Positions 21,540 through 33,680 of a stretch of DNA of 64,000 nucleotides are shown here, piece after piece. The stretch lies in the NCBI GenBank assembly GCA_014529385.2, contig CM043942.1, positions 19,047,991 to 19,111,990 on the forward strand. Reading direction: 5' to 3'. A program made the translations under genes and the position numbers. The notes under the pieces were generated by a model. It did no database searches. It had not been told where the DNA came from and saw only the letters and a list, made by a program, of their open reading frames with translations. The stretch comes from Adiantum capillus-veneris (lineage: Eukaryota; Streptophyta; Polypodiopsida; Polypodiales; Pteridaceae). Every line of letters begins with the position of its first letter. The stretch's first letter is position 1.

Positions 21540-22275
21540 CATGAATAATACTTTGCAAGAGAGAGAATTAGAGAACTTGACAACATTTGAGGACTGCATT
21601 TATGTGGAGCCGGTCCCCCCTCCAAAAGGCTTTTGTATTATAGTTTCTCCCATAAAGAGAGACTTGGTACAATACAAGCTTTGTGTTCCTTGAAACCTTG
21701 ATGGTGCAATGAAGATAGGGTGCTTCATGCACCACAATTACGCTCATAAAATAGCTAAAAAAAAGCTTTAACTTGTCCCTAGTCTTAGTCTCAATACCTC
21801 AACACCATCAAAGCTGGAGAGAGCTAGAAGGGAATGAAGGAAAGTAAGAGGAAGAAGAAGAATTCTTACAAGAAAGAAATAGTTCCTCACTTATCATCAC
21901 TCTTGTTGCTTAGCATAGCATAATAGCATAGTAATGATGAAGAAGAAGATGGCAAGATCAAGCATTGAAGCATGGCTCTTGGTTGGATTTTCATTCCATA
22001 GCCAAGAGTGTTGGTGTAGTCTCTCAACATCTCAACAAGCTTGGAGAAGGAGATGAAGTTCTTGCACTTAGTACTTCACACCATGAGAGTGTGTGAGTGT
22101 GTGGGAGAGAGTATACCCCTCAAGCTAGCCCTCAAGTTTCTTGGGTCTACCCGCTCTTTTTGCCCTTGATTGAATCTCATTGGCTCTCCCAAGCCTAGCT
22201 AATCACAAGCCTTGGTCACAGCTAGCAAGAGAGGTAGTCATTGGACAAGTGTCCTCCTTTCCCTCTTGTGAGAGA
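21540..22275 (-). repeat. Diverged fragment of the 4670-6197 LTR family
   Basis: Collinear blocks match the first LTR: GGAGCCGGTCCCCCCTCC, CAAAAGGCTTT, TTTCTCCCAT, TGTGTTCCTT, GAGAGAGCTAG, GCTCTTGGTTGGATTT and CTTGTGAGAG. Flanking sequence differs, and no primer binding site is present, so it is an isolated fragment. Confidence 0.75.
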
Positions 22276-23206
22276 GGATGTTGGCGGGTACGTCGCAAGC
22301 GGACGCTAGCATAGCAAGAACAGAACCAAAAACTCTATGTCGGTCGAGGAAGAAGCTTAACCCATAGGTGCATGGAAACAAGAAGATGGGTGTGAAACTA
22401 CTTCTTGACCTTCTAAAACAATCTCTAATTGAGGAGATTGAATCCAAGCATTCTTACGCACTAGTGAAATCAATCCAACCTACGATGCTTATGCTATACA
22501 AATCTAGGCCGAATGCATTCAAAATGTCACGAAACTTACAAGATATACTCTCCTTATCACGAGATCAATACCCTATGGACTATGACTTGATAACCGACCT
22601 CTAACTACCTCTTGCGACAATCGCGTATAAAGACAGGCAACAAAATAGAGGTTACCATTTTTCATGGCATATGATCCTAATGCATAGTCCTACTCTCCGT
22701 GAATCAATAGGTGCAAAGAACTCACCAAACGGACACCTTATTTGCAAGAAAACTCACCCGGAAGCTCATAGGAGCTCACTTCGCATCGTAGTCGGAATCA
22801 CACACTTTTGGCGTTGAATGGAATCCCTCACCCTTTCTAACACGATGGTGGTGTCGTTTTAGCAATGGAACTTCCGTAGCGCGGGTAGGGAAGAGAAGAA
22901 ATCACCTCATTGCAAGGGGTTCACCATTCAGTACCCCCTATATAACGTGCATTCGTGGGGTATTAAATAAACCCCTCTTTTAACATGTCTGAATGAATAA
23001 AATGCTCTGTTATTTTAGGATTTTTTTTCCAAAATTGAATTTAAAAACCCCTTATTCTAATGTATCTCTGTTAAAGTGCCTAAAATTTTTGCATCCTAAA
23101 ACCCCTCCTTTCAAACTCACGTTATACATTAACATGATTACATAGTGCACCCTCTGAGGAAATCACATGATTAACATGATTACATAGTGCCCCCGCCGAG
23201 GAAATC

Positions 23207-23213
<7 letters not shown>
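22276..23213. other. No feature recognised
   Basis: Only short frames in both strands, no repeat ends and no protein similarity that I can see. A short direct repeat (ATTAACATGATTACATAGTGC) occurs near 23130 and 23170. Confidence 0.4.

Positions 23214-23290
<77 letters not shown>
23214..23290. repeat. (CT)n microsatellite
   Basis: About 38 uninterrupted CT dinucleotides, the longest tract in the window. Confidence 0.95.
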
Positions 23291-23293
<3 letters not shown>

Positions 23294-23788
23294 CACCACG
23301 CATAGTGATAGCTGGATTTGATTAATTCAAAAGTTGGGTTTAGGGTTACAAAAATTGACTTATATACATTCCTCCATAGAGGCTTGTTCCCACAAAGTCT
23401 AATGGCTGCTCAAATATTACAAAAGGTATCATTCCGCTTCAAAAAAATAATGGTACAAGATATTGGGGAAACTTCTTCTGTGTTCTGCCGTCAACACTGT
23501 CCCCCTTCCGCATCCATGTAATCTTTGACATGAATGGTTTTTCTATTTTGCTTTAGTGAGAGATGTTCTATTGTTAGTGGAAGCCTGGTGGTTTTAGCAG
23601 CTTTAGGTACGATTCGTACCTGATATCCCCCAAAGTGACTATTGGGCCGAATATCTTGCTATCGTATATAAAGAGCCCCATGTTGAAAGCTTCTTCAAAA
23701 GATGGCATGTGATAGCTAGGGAGAAACATAATTCTCTGATACAGTAAATGTCAAACCTTTAGAGATGGTTGTTTTAACAGATCATATG
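23291..23788. other. No feature recognised
   Basis: Short frames only. It may be the trailing untranslated part of the minus-strand element to its right, but nothing shows this directly. Confidence 0.3.
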
Positions 23789-26700
23789 TCATTGCAATGA
23801 TAGTGCCGCCCGTTGATAGGAGTGTAGAATCCGTGGCTTTGGAAGGTGCGAACAATTCAATGCAAGCCAACAAAGTTTTGCAAATTTTTTGATCATGACG
23901 CACATCAAGTCTGCAGAGCCTGTGAAGATCTTAATGGTGCCCTTCAGGGTTTTCACCATATAAGAGACACATATTCTCTCTCCTTTCGTGGGTGTAGGCA
24001 TAGATGGGTAGTTAAGCCAGTTTGGATGAGCCTTTATGATTCTAAAATGATTTGCCCAAGTGCGGACATGAGGGATTGGGCAAAATAAGAGGTCATCTCT
24101 GATGATCTTTGGGGCATCCACCAAGTATTTCAAAAATCTTGGGTACTTTAGGAGCCAGGATTTTCTTCATCTTGGTTGAGAGTCCACCACTTTACCTACA
24201 GCTTCTGTATTCTTTACATCTCCTTCATAGATCGGCTTTGTGGCTTCTGCTTTGACTCTTTTTCTTATTATTGTCACCTCATACTCTAGGAGAGGATATG
24301 GGAGTGTGGGTTGCATCCATTAATCCCTAAGCACATTTGTGGCCAGCCCTTGGACTCCTACAAAATGGAGCATTCTTGATTCCCATTTCGAGGCTGCGTA
24401 CCACTGTCTCCTCCTGTTCTTCCTGGTCCTGTATATCTTTGGTGCCCTCAGAGATTTCCATGGGCTCATCTCTAGCATTTGTCTCCATTTCATTGCGCCC
24501 TGATTCTGATTCCTGTGTCCTTAAGTCTGATGTTTCCTTTTATAAGTCTGAGACCTGTCTTTGCGCAAATAAATCTCGTTGAGTAGCTTCCTCTACCATA
24601 TCAACCATTACTTCTTGCAATGTTGCCAAATTCTTTTGAAGTTCTTCATGTTCTTTCTGGAGAGCTTGGTGTTCAGTTCTCATTCTTTCTTTGGTGGCTA
24701 GAGACCCTTCTGTCATATGCATTTTCTGTCTTTGCTCTAGTCGCAATTCCTTTTATAGGGTGGTGATTTGTGCTTCCAAGGCTTGTATAACTTGGGCATC
24801 TTCCCCTGCACTTGCCCGCACCGCCCTTGGCCCTTAATCTTTTGATTGTCAAGTCCTAGAGCTCTAATTTTTCTTTTAGCTCTAGGACTTTGTCTTTTGC
24901 TGCTTCTAATTCATCTTTGACCTCATCTTTTTGCTCTTGAAGAGTCTTGATTACTCTCCAGGCTTCATTCATCTCTAGTGTGAGAGTGTCTCTTTTGCTC
25001 TCAGAATCCCTTAGTGTTGTAGTAAGTGTGTCAAGATCCTTCTCTGCTTCTTTGGACTTCAGGTGGGTATCTTGTACCATATTTGAGAGGTTATCATGTT
25101 CCATTTGCATGTTATCATTCCTGGTATGTAGCATTCTGTTCTCTTCAACAATGGTAAGACACCGTGTCCTGACTCTGTCCTGTATTTGTTGATAGGCGGC
25201 TCTTATGTCGTCTTTATTTGATGCTACCAGGTTTCTAGTTGCTGGCCTATTTATTGGGCCAACCAATGGAACATGATAACCCATACCAATCATTACTATT
25301 GCAGGTGGTGCTTGGCATGGGTTAGCCAAAGGTCTCCATTGAGGATCTGGAGGGACTTGAACCATCCCTGGCACTCCGGGCTGTGGTGAGTATTTTTCTG
25401 GAGCTATTTTATGAGACTCTTGGTCTACCTTCCACTTTTCATATTCAGCATCTCTTTCCTTGTCCCTAGGGAGCTCTTATCTCTCTCTTTCTTCCTTTGC
25501 AGCCCATGGTGGGTTAGGAGTTCCGTAAACCACTGTTAAAGCCTCTGCCATTGTATATCCCGCTTGGATGAAATCTTCATAAGTGTTCCTTTCATCTTTT
25601 TCCTGATCTTCATGTGCATATGTGGCCTCTTCTGTTGCTTTTGGTGATGATTGGGGTTTGGGTGTAGATGGTTTTGGACTCGGAGGAGGTGTGGAAGAAC
25701 TTGGTGTTTCATCTTTCGTTTGCTCTTTCTCGATCCTTCTTCACCAGTGTTTTTGACGTTTCCTTAAAATTCTTTTTGATGTCTTCCACTTCTTCCATTG
25801 TGAAAGGCTCTAAGTTTTGCTGGTCAATCACTCTTTCCGTGTCTTCATAGGCCCGGATGTAATGGTCAAACTGGTCCTCTAGTGGTTTAGAGGAGCTTCC
25901 TCCCAGGTCTGGCACCTTGTATTCTTCAAACTCTCCTTTTAATTCTCTTTTCGCTCTAAACTGCTCTATCAACCTCTCAATCCGAGCAAATTTTTGGCTA
26001 TGTGTTTCCTTGGGTCTGGATTCCCTGGCCAATGCTACTTTTCCTTTCTTCCTTGGTGGCTCCACAGGCTCGTCTTCAGGCACGGTTTCCAACTTTCTTC
26101 TTAGCCTTGTAGTGATTGGTGCAGCTGTTGCCTTGACTGGCTCATCTTTGATATCAGGTTTCATTTTGAACCACTCGTTCTGTGTTGGTGGCTTTGGCCA
26201 ATGTCCTCTAGCTTCAATTGCCTCGTATGCAATCTTTGTCAAGGTTTACCCTCCTCCAATGTACTTGGGCTTTTCCATGCCCCTGCCAACCACTTGCTCA
26301 TGCAGATATTGGGCGTAGTTCACTTCTTTGGGTATGCTGCTTTTCAATGCCCAGGTTATAGTTGTTGCCACTGCATGGGGAGGAGTTGTGTATTTCTGTG
26401 GCCTCTTGTTGCAAACGTGGAAGCTTTGGTTGTAGAGCTTGCATTAGTCTTTGCCACCCTTGGGTCCATCAGGTCTTTGAATGTTTGATTAAACTTCTTT
26501 TGTGTGTAGACCTTTACCTCATCTCTTTTATCTTGAACTAGGCTTCCCCTATTGTGGAGCCCAAGTGCATCTGCTATGGTTTGAGGTGTGATCAAAGTTT
26601 CTATCTTCTGGCCATCCAAAGCTGTCATCACTGCCTTGCCGTCTTTTTGAATAGAGCTGACTAGCTCATATACTCTCTGAACATCCACACCTGCTGGTGG

Positions 26701-26983
26701 TTCCGTGTAGATGTTATGGAGGTTCTCTCTTTCTAGTTGGTGGAGGGTTTCTTCTATGTTTGCCATTTCTAACATCTCGCATGGATTCATTGGGATTTCC
26801 AATGTGCTGCCTTATGGGTCTCTGAAAGTGCCCTGATATACCACAACTCCTTACTTTTCTAATATCTACCCAGGACTTAGCTAGATTGAGTGTCTCCTTC
26901 GGTAGTGTATAGGGTTCAGTTGCCGCAATAATGTCTTTTATGGACATCCTCTTCTTCTTTGCTAGTGATTTACTAAACTCCAT
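23789..26983 (-). pseudogene. Coiled-coil accessory frame of a large retroelement (broken)
   Basis: Successive minus-strand pieces make one protein-like series interrupted by shifts and stops: MEFSKSLAKKKRMSIKDIIAA (26983), a helical N-terminal region (26802-26356), a piece with VNYAQYLHEQVVGRG leading into TKIAYEAIEARGHW (about 26300-26200), a charged region (to 25709), then long heptad-rich coiled coil (25374-24856, e.g. LTLEMNEAWRVIKTLQEQKDE; and 24746-24540), then a C-terminal piece (24133-23789). There is no zinc knuckle, protease or polymerase motif. The central part resembles the uncharacterised plant transposon-associated proteins found beside Gag-Pol in some large plant retroelements, but I cannot name a family with certainty. 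It lies downstream, on the same strand, of the broken gag-pol at 53613-47700 once insertions are removed, so I read it as that element's extra gene. Confidence 0.5.
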
Positions 26984-27959
26984 AGATCATGCGGACACTT
27001 CAAATGAGTAAGTTAGCTAATTTGCATTTTCTCAGTTTCTATCTATCCAAATGACTTTTAAATTGAAAAACAGACTAACTAGGGCCTAAGGGTGCAATGC
27101 ACATGGTGATAATTTCTTTTGGTTGCAGAATGATGCTCTGAGACATTATACGCGTATAATGTCTAAGTGCTCAAAACAAAGTGATATCTCATATAAGCGC
27201 AATACTCATCATGTACTTCATGAATATATGTCTGGATTTCAATCTGGATGTTTTTGGACAAGCTGTGACCACTAGAAATCCCTACACACTTGAAACTGGA
27301 TTTTGGCTTAGCTATGAGTATATGAGGCTTAAATGGGATGACATTTTGGTAGATGCTCTCATAATCCTATTGTGGAGGCTTAGATTAGTTAAAGTTAATC
27401 TCCAGGTTCGTCTTTAGAGCAGTGAGACATTATACGCGTATAATGTCTAGTGTGTTAAAAATGACTGAGACTTTCAGTGTAAGTAGTCATTAGCATGTGA
27501 TACCCATCTGTGATAGTGGAATTTGATTTTGGATTCTCCTCCTGTGCCTAGAGCCAGATTTTAATTATGGAGCTTGGAATTCTGATATTGGGGTTTAGAT
27601 GGGTAAAAAGCCACAAAATTTGATGGGACTTGAGCTTTGGGTTAATATTGTTGGGATAAAAGCCTTGGAATTGAGAGTTTTACCCTAGACCGTCATTTGA
27701 TCATTGGGATACTTCATATGCGTATGAAGTCTTCATTGAGTTTTTTGGCTTAGGCTTCCTCTGTAGCTTCCTTTGGTGACTGGGACTCCCTCTATCAATT
27801 TTGATTCTCATTTGGATGTGGGCTAATTGGATGGGGTCTAGAATACTCCTTAGGAGGGACTTTCTGATTTTGTGCTTCAAGTGGTCATCACCTAGCCCAA
27901 ACTTCACTACAAGAGGTTGTGTGCTCTTGTGACGCTGTTAGCGTGGAAATACACTGGGT

Positions 27960-28160
27960 TTTTATAACCCTCGGCGTCGCTAATAGCGTCGCTACGAGAG
28001 CGTCGCTATATGCGACGCTATAGGCGTCGCTATATGCGTCGCTATGAGCGTCTCTATATAGCGACGGTCATAGCGACGGTTATAGCGACGTTTACACAGA
28101 AGTCTATAGCGACGCTATAGAGCCATAAATAGCGACGGTTATAGCGACGACCAAGAGAAA
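27960..28160. repeat. Subterminal repeats of CACTA 1 (CGTCGCT / AGCGACG)
   Basis: About eleven copies of a TAGCGACG-like word occur in 200 bases. The first five read CGTCGCT and the last six AGCGACG, so the block can fold on itself. In En/Spm elements such subterminal motifs are bound by the TNPA protein; the presumed equivalent gene lies beside them. Confidence 0.85.
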
Positions 28161-28529
28161 TTTTTTTGGTGACAGGGCATTGAATGTCCTGCCACCCATC
28201 AACCATATTGTACTTGATTCACTTTTTTAAAAAAGTGCAAGGGTAGATAATAGACCCAAAATAGTCACCCACAAGACGCATTGTTTACAAAATTGACAAG
28301 CGTAAAATTGACAATTGTACACATCATAGGCAAAATGAATTGATTGGCAAATGTAATAATGACAATTGTACAACATCATAGGAATAAAGAATTGATTGGC
28401 AAAATGAACTGCGGTGACAAATGTAATAATATACATGGTTCAAAAAGACGTATAAAATCCGTCTCATGATACATAAGCTATGAGAAACCCTAAACTAATG
28501 CTATCTAGCTACGGCTAAACTGACGTCAT

Positions 28530-29839
28530 CTAGTTAGACGTCTCATCGCGTCCAAGCGGCGTATCTATCGGATTCTGCAAAAAAAGACAATAAGACTGCT
28601 TTCAGTAAGTATAAACATATAACGACATTTATAAAACAATACAAAAAATAGAAAAGAGTAAACCCTAATACTAACCATGCCGCCGCGAGAACTGAGAATG
28701 TCCATCAGGGCGTTTAAGCCCTTCCTGCCTGCGTACTCGCGCTCGTACGGTGTGGGATCACGTCCTGTCATCGACCACTGTCAAAACATACAAAGAATTC
28801 ATTATGTTAGAATTAAAAAACTCATAAACCCTAAACTATCGAACATAAAGAGCAATGCGAAAACACTTACAAAATCGGCCTCAAATGATGCCCATCCACC
28901 GCTCCCCAAGTGGTGCGATCTCCCTGCCTCTACTCGCGCTCTGGCTGCATCCTTTTGTTGCTTCCACTTGTCGGGATTCTCGCGCGCTGCTTTCTTTGCA
29001 TTCTTCCAATCTTCTTTGGCCAGCCAATCTGGCCTGTTCCACCCATGCTTGATTGCTTTTTGCACTTCGGAACGCTTGTGTTTGCAGTATTCGCGCATTC
29101 GAATCTTCATCAGGTCTTCATTGAAGCGCTGATCCCGTGTTGGAACGGGAAACTCATCATGAAGTATGCTGATGACTCTGTTTTTTAAATCACTTGGTAC
29201 TTCACTCCATTTGTTTAGTATGTAGTGTCTAATTAGCTGAGAGCAAAGACCACGCATGCGCGAGATCACCTTCTTGCCGTCATCATCCATGATGATGCCG
29301 CCGCTGAAGTCAACGGAGTAAGGCAAGCCCTCTGGCCGGTGACGCATGAACTTGGGTGTCCCGGCAGGGGTCTCTAGCGGCATGTCGATGGGGGTACGGA
29401 CATCAGGTGTCTCCACCGGCGTCTAGGCCCCGAAGCGAGGAGTGTCGAGTGGGGTGGCTCCTGGCGGAGTAGGTAGAGGTGTGTAGCTGCTAGGAACAGT
29501 CAGCCGTGCAAAACCTGGCGTAGATGGAGATGCTGTGGCTGGTGTGGGGGCGGGCAAAGAAGGGGAGGGTAAAGAGCCTCGTCGAACACGAGGCGGTGTG
29601 GAGGCATCGGTGGCGGAATCCCCACAACAACCGCCACCGCCACCACTAGAGCGCCGGTGTCTAGACAAGTGTGAAGCTCGTCTCGTCGACGCGGAAGCTT
29701 CGGAGCGCGCCGAATGATCCAAAAGAGAGGGAGATGCGGATGGAGTAGGAACGCGCGATGATGCGCCAGAGCGATGACGCTCCACGTACCACTGTCTCTG
29801 CTGCGGTGACAAAGAAGAAAGAAACTCCTCATCATCCAT
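28530..29839 (-). pseudogene. tnpA-like gene of CACTA 1 (plant transposase Ptta/En/Spm type)
   Basis: The ATG at 29839 opens a frame with three exons: 29839-28871 (969 nt), 28777-28676 (102 nt) and 28574-28530 (45 nt), with donors GTAAGT and GTTAGT and acceptors GACAG and TGCAG. All joins are in phase and would give 371 residues. The N-terminal half is Ser/Pro/Gly-rich; the C-terminal half (GGIIMDDDGKKVISRMRG..., NRPDWLAKEDWKNAKKAARENPDKWKQQ) matches the plant transposase family often called Transposase_24, thought to bind subterminal repeats. One in-frame TAG after FGA (about 29420-29422), where element 2 has CAG (Gln), breaks it. A short intron probably precedes the ATG (TGTAG|G). Confidence 0.8.
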
Positions 29840-30111
29840 ACCTACATTAAACACACGAATATTTAAACTTAATATTGAATGAATAGAGTAGACAATGACG
29901 CAAAGACCATTAAATACAATGACATAATGACGCATATAAATACAATGACGCAATGAATTGAGTGATAGAAGAGGGAAGTCGAAAACTCAAAATTTTCAAT
30001 CAAAAGATGTGAGCGCGAGTAGAAAAGAGCGTTATACACCATGGAAGGTACTTAGAGAGCTAGAGCTTTTACAACACGGAGCAAAATTGTTCAAATACAA
30101 TATTTGTGTCT

Positions 30112-32981
30112 TTAAGAGATCTCTCTCTCATCCTCGCATAACTCAGCATAACTTCCTATATCTATATAGAGCTCTCCGTTTAAACACATATCCTCTGTTT
30201 CATTTTGTAGCTCCTCTGCATGCACCCCATATAGAGTAGTAGCATCTTGATGCTCGTGTGGCACCACCGCAGCGGCTTCTGATTGAGCATCTTCTCTGAT
30301 CTCCTCCATTGATGTCGTTGTGATTGGCACATGGTAGCCTTCATACGTCCTTGCACTACGAGGGGCTACCTCTATGACGTACCACCAGTTTGATGTAGAC
30401 TTTGAAGGATGAAATATTACCTGCCAGAGCCACATAACTTACATGAGAGCTTTCAAGCACATAACTTGTAAAAGGGGGATGTTAACTATTTACATACTTA
30501 CTTGTTCACAATGCTCGGGTAGTACGAAAGTGTCTCTTAGGTCAGTCCATTTCTTAGTAGAATCCACCTCAAGAAAACCAGACTCTCCTCTACGCACAGT
30601 AGCGTTGCGACCCTCCATGATTATCTTGAACCATTGCACGTCGAACAAGTCGACAAAAAATCCTCTGTAATCGATCCTCAAAATCTCTTGCAGCGTGCCG
30701 AAGTAAGTGAGTTCCGCCACCACAGGATCTGCATCAGACGAACGTCGTCGACTAGACTATTCAAATTTTGCCATGATTCCACAATCTTGAGTAAAACGCT
30801 TTTTTTCGATTCGTTCCACCCTAAAATGTCGAGCTTTACACCATGCTGCTGTTTATGACTTATACTACAACAAACAAAGATTATGAGTGGCCGTTCAAAC
30901 GTTTAGAAATAAAGTCACTAGCTAGTCGTACATTGCAAACTTACCTTGGTCGCGCAACCCGGAGAGTACTCCCACTCTTCCTCAGTCACTTCGTCACCGC
31001 ATTATTGTGCGCTTTTCAATTGGTTGTGCAACCATCTTAAGCTCATGAAGGTTGGTAGGCTCTCCAAACCCGTCGGATAGTGCATCGGTGGTCGTCTTCC
31101 CCGTCTCCACTCGATTTGTGCCCTTTGTCGCTCTTGCTTTGCATCCTCATATTGTGAAATCCACTTTTGCATCACTGGATTGTGAAGCATGCAAAATCGG
31201 TTGATTTTAGCCTCTAGATCTTCCGTCATCTTCTTCTCAACACCGAGATTTCACATGACAATCCTAGATATGCGCTCATCATCTATGGTTCGCCATAGCG
31301 TGTCCCGGGCTTTATCAAATCCGTCTAGCCACTCTCCAATGTACACTAGGGACTCTAATACCAACCAACCTTCTGCCATGCTACCCTCCGGACGTGCCTT
31401 TTGACGCACATATCCCTTAAGCGTTTTCATGAAACCTTCTAAGAAGAACATCCATCTGGAATGAACTGTGCCAGCTATTTCCACCTCATCAACTATGTGA
31501 ACAAAAAGATGCACCTGAATGGTTAGCATGGTAGTAGGAAAATGTTTCTCAAACATGCACACAAGCTCCGCAGCATTTAGTTTGGCGAATGGTATGGAGT
31601 CTACGTTGATCTCCTTTTGTGAGATCCATTGCACCAGCTTTGCAAGTTTGTAGATTGTGTTACGGACGTGGAGAGACAAACATCCCTCAATGGCAACCGG
31701 TAAAATAAAATGTAAAGTATGTGCAGCAATGATATTAAAGTCCACATTTTATGCAATGATATTAAAGTCCACTATGAACGTACCTAACACATTTTATGCC
31801 AATCGTGTGACTTCAAACCGGTAAGTTTTCCTTCTTTAGTAAAACACGTTCGGAGCGAGTGCATTACGCCAGTGGGGGTCCGCAAAGATCGAATGGTCTC
31901 TTTTACTTTGCGTTCTTGGGATCCTGTGAAAATCCATGGTGCTTTAGGGAGTTTTATCGATCCATCAGACGCTGTTTGCGGCCAATATTGCTCCATACGA
32001 TCCACATTTCTAAGGTCAACTCTGGCTCCCAAAGTATTTATCTTGCCGGTCAGATGGTCCCATAGTAGATTACCCACATTCTTGAATATGTGCATTGGAT
32101 CGAGCAAGTGATTCATCATGAGTCGGGGCCAGTATGGTAACTCATACCATAGAGATAGTCTCTTCATCCCTGGAGGCAATCCGTCATCGCACATCTCCTT
32201 CTGCTCTAACCATGCTTGTGCAAACATCCTTGGTGGCTCTCTTCCCAAAAAGCCGTCGCGTAACACATGATTCTCTGGAAGATACGCTTGATGACCTTCG
32301 TAGATTTGCTTCTTCAGTGAGGGCGCCCTACGTGCATTCAGTCTAGGTCCACATGTGACACATGCTCTGTATCCGCTTGTTTGAAGCCCTGCATGTATAC
32401 ACATGATAATAGATCAACTATGGGAAAAAACAAGATTTACAGTGTCTGAGTGAGGAGTGTCAATAGATCACCTGAGCATTCTGTTAGCCCGGGATAGTCA
32501 TGCATGGTCCACATTAGAATGCCGTATCGGACATACGTGCTCCATTATACAATGGCGTATCGGCTTCACTTTTCATATCATCATAGATAAGCCTTTCTGA
32601 ATCCATGATCGTCTCGATCATTTCATCAATCTCGGGCTCAAACATTGCCTCGTTGGGAATGTGCTCTGCATGATCATCCCCCGAGCTGTCAGAGGCTACA
32701 TCTTGTGTCCTCACATATGCTACTTGACCAAAGCGCCTGCGAACACGTCTATTGGGTTGCAAGATTGCTGCTTGTTGGCCAGCGCCAGAGTCCGACGAGT
32801 TATAATTGGCAACAACTTGATCTATAATAGATGGATCGAACTCGCCGAATTCGTGAACGTGCTGCAAAGAAACACGTCTTGTCCGTCGCACAGCATGCTT
32901 GCATTGATTACAAGGACATAAGACCCTCGTTGAGAGATAGGTGTTTCGGTTGGACGGTCCCACATCCTCGTCACTACTCAT
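30112..32981 (-). pseudogene. tnpD-type transposase gene of CACTA 1, internally deleted
   Basis: The start (32981) encodes MSSDEDVGPSNRN and a CPCNQC segment like the Transposase-associated domain. After DTPLYNGARM the sequence jumps (about 32521-32530, with a few filler bases) straight to the stretch before LMWTMHDYPGLTECSG, losing about 870 bases that include the first part of the Transposase_21 domain kept by element 2. After an intron the rest is readable: GLQTSGYRACVTCGPRL..., NHLLDPMHIFKNVGNLLWDHL (32388-31790), then DUF4218-type sequence (VHLFVHIVDEVEIAGTVHSRW, 31500 region) and DUF4216-type sequence (VVAELTYFGTLQEILRIDYRGFFVDLF, 30700 region). Other damage: CAA to TAA at about 31002, and a frame break near 31745-31790 shared with element 2. 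The donor after CEQ (GTAAGT, about 30510) is intact here. Its product would have cut and joined transposon ends. Confidence 0.85.
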
Positions 32982-32989
32982 AATGAGGA

Positions 32990-33043
32990 TAAAAATCTTA
33001 TAACCTGGACAACAAATTTAATATTCTATTGGCATTCTTCGTC

Positions 33044-33095
<52 letters not shown>

Positions 33096-33680
33096 ACCTC
33101 ACATTCTCTAGTCATGTCCAATCCCCGCACACCTCGGTCTAGAGGTGCACGGAGATCAGAACCACCGGGTTATAATCTCGTCTTTATTGGTCAATACCTA
33201 TATTTGTGGGTACAAGAAATCTACAAACCCACGTCTACATGATACTGCATGTGGACAAAACCCCTTTGCCTCTTCTCTAGCTGTAGCACTTCACAGCATC
33301 TTAACATCTTTTCACAATAGATCTTTTCACTGTTCGTCTAACTCTAAACCCTAAACCGTAAGTAATTCTTGCGTGGACTCGATCTAACGTAAATAAGCGT
33401 AAATCTAAATAAATGTAAATCTAACTAAAAATAAACCTAAATCTAATTTAACGTAAGTCTACATCTAACCTAATCTTTAACGTCTTTTGGGATAGTTTCC
33501 TACGACGTTAAAACTCTCTTCTTCTTGTGTGTGTGTGTGTGTGGGTAAACCTAAATAAACCTAAGTCTAATCTAATATAACATAAATCTAAATCTAACGT
33601 AAATTATGTTATATTAAAAACAAAGAACTAAACTAACAGGGATTATAAGAACCTTAAAACTGATTTAACACATAATTTTT
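32990..33680. other. Non-coding CACTA 1 sequence with CT tract and AT-rich repeats
   Basis: Contains a CT microsatellite at 33046-33095 and, from about 33360, degenerate repeats of CGTAAATCTAAATCTAA-like words. A single CCCTAAACC pair near 33343 looks telomere-like but is too short to mean anything. Confidence 0.5.

Noticed and set aside
27141-27448. The palindromes as CRISPR repeats or as tyrosine-recombinase sites
   Set aside because: Spacing of about 284 bp, spacer decay and plant context rule out CRISPR, and no recombinase gene or strand-exchange asymmetry is present.
33340-33360. Telomere-like CCCTAAACC
   Set aside because: Only about two repeats, in AT-rich sequence with many similar CTAAA words.
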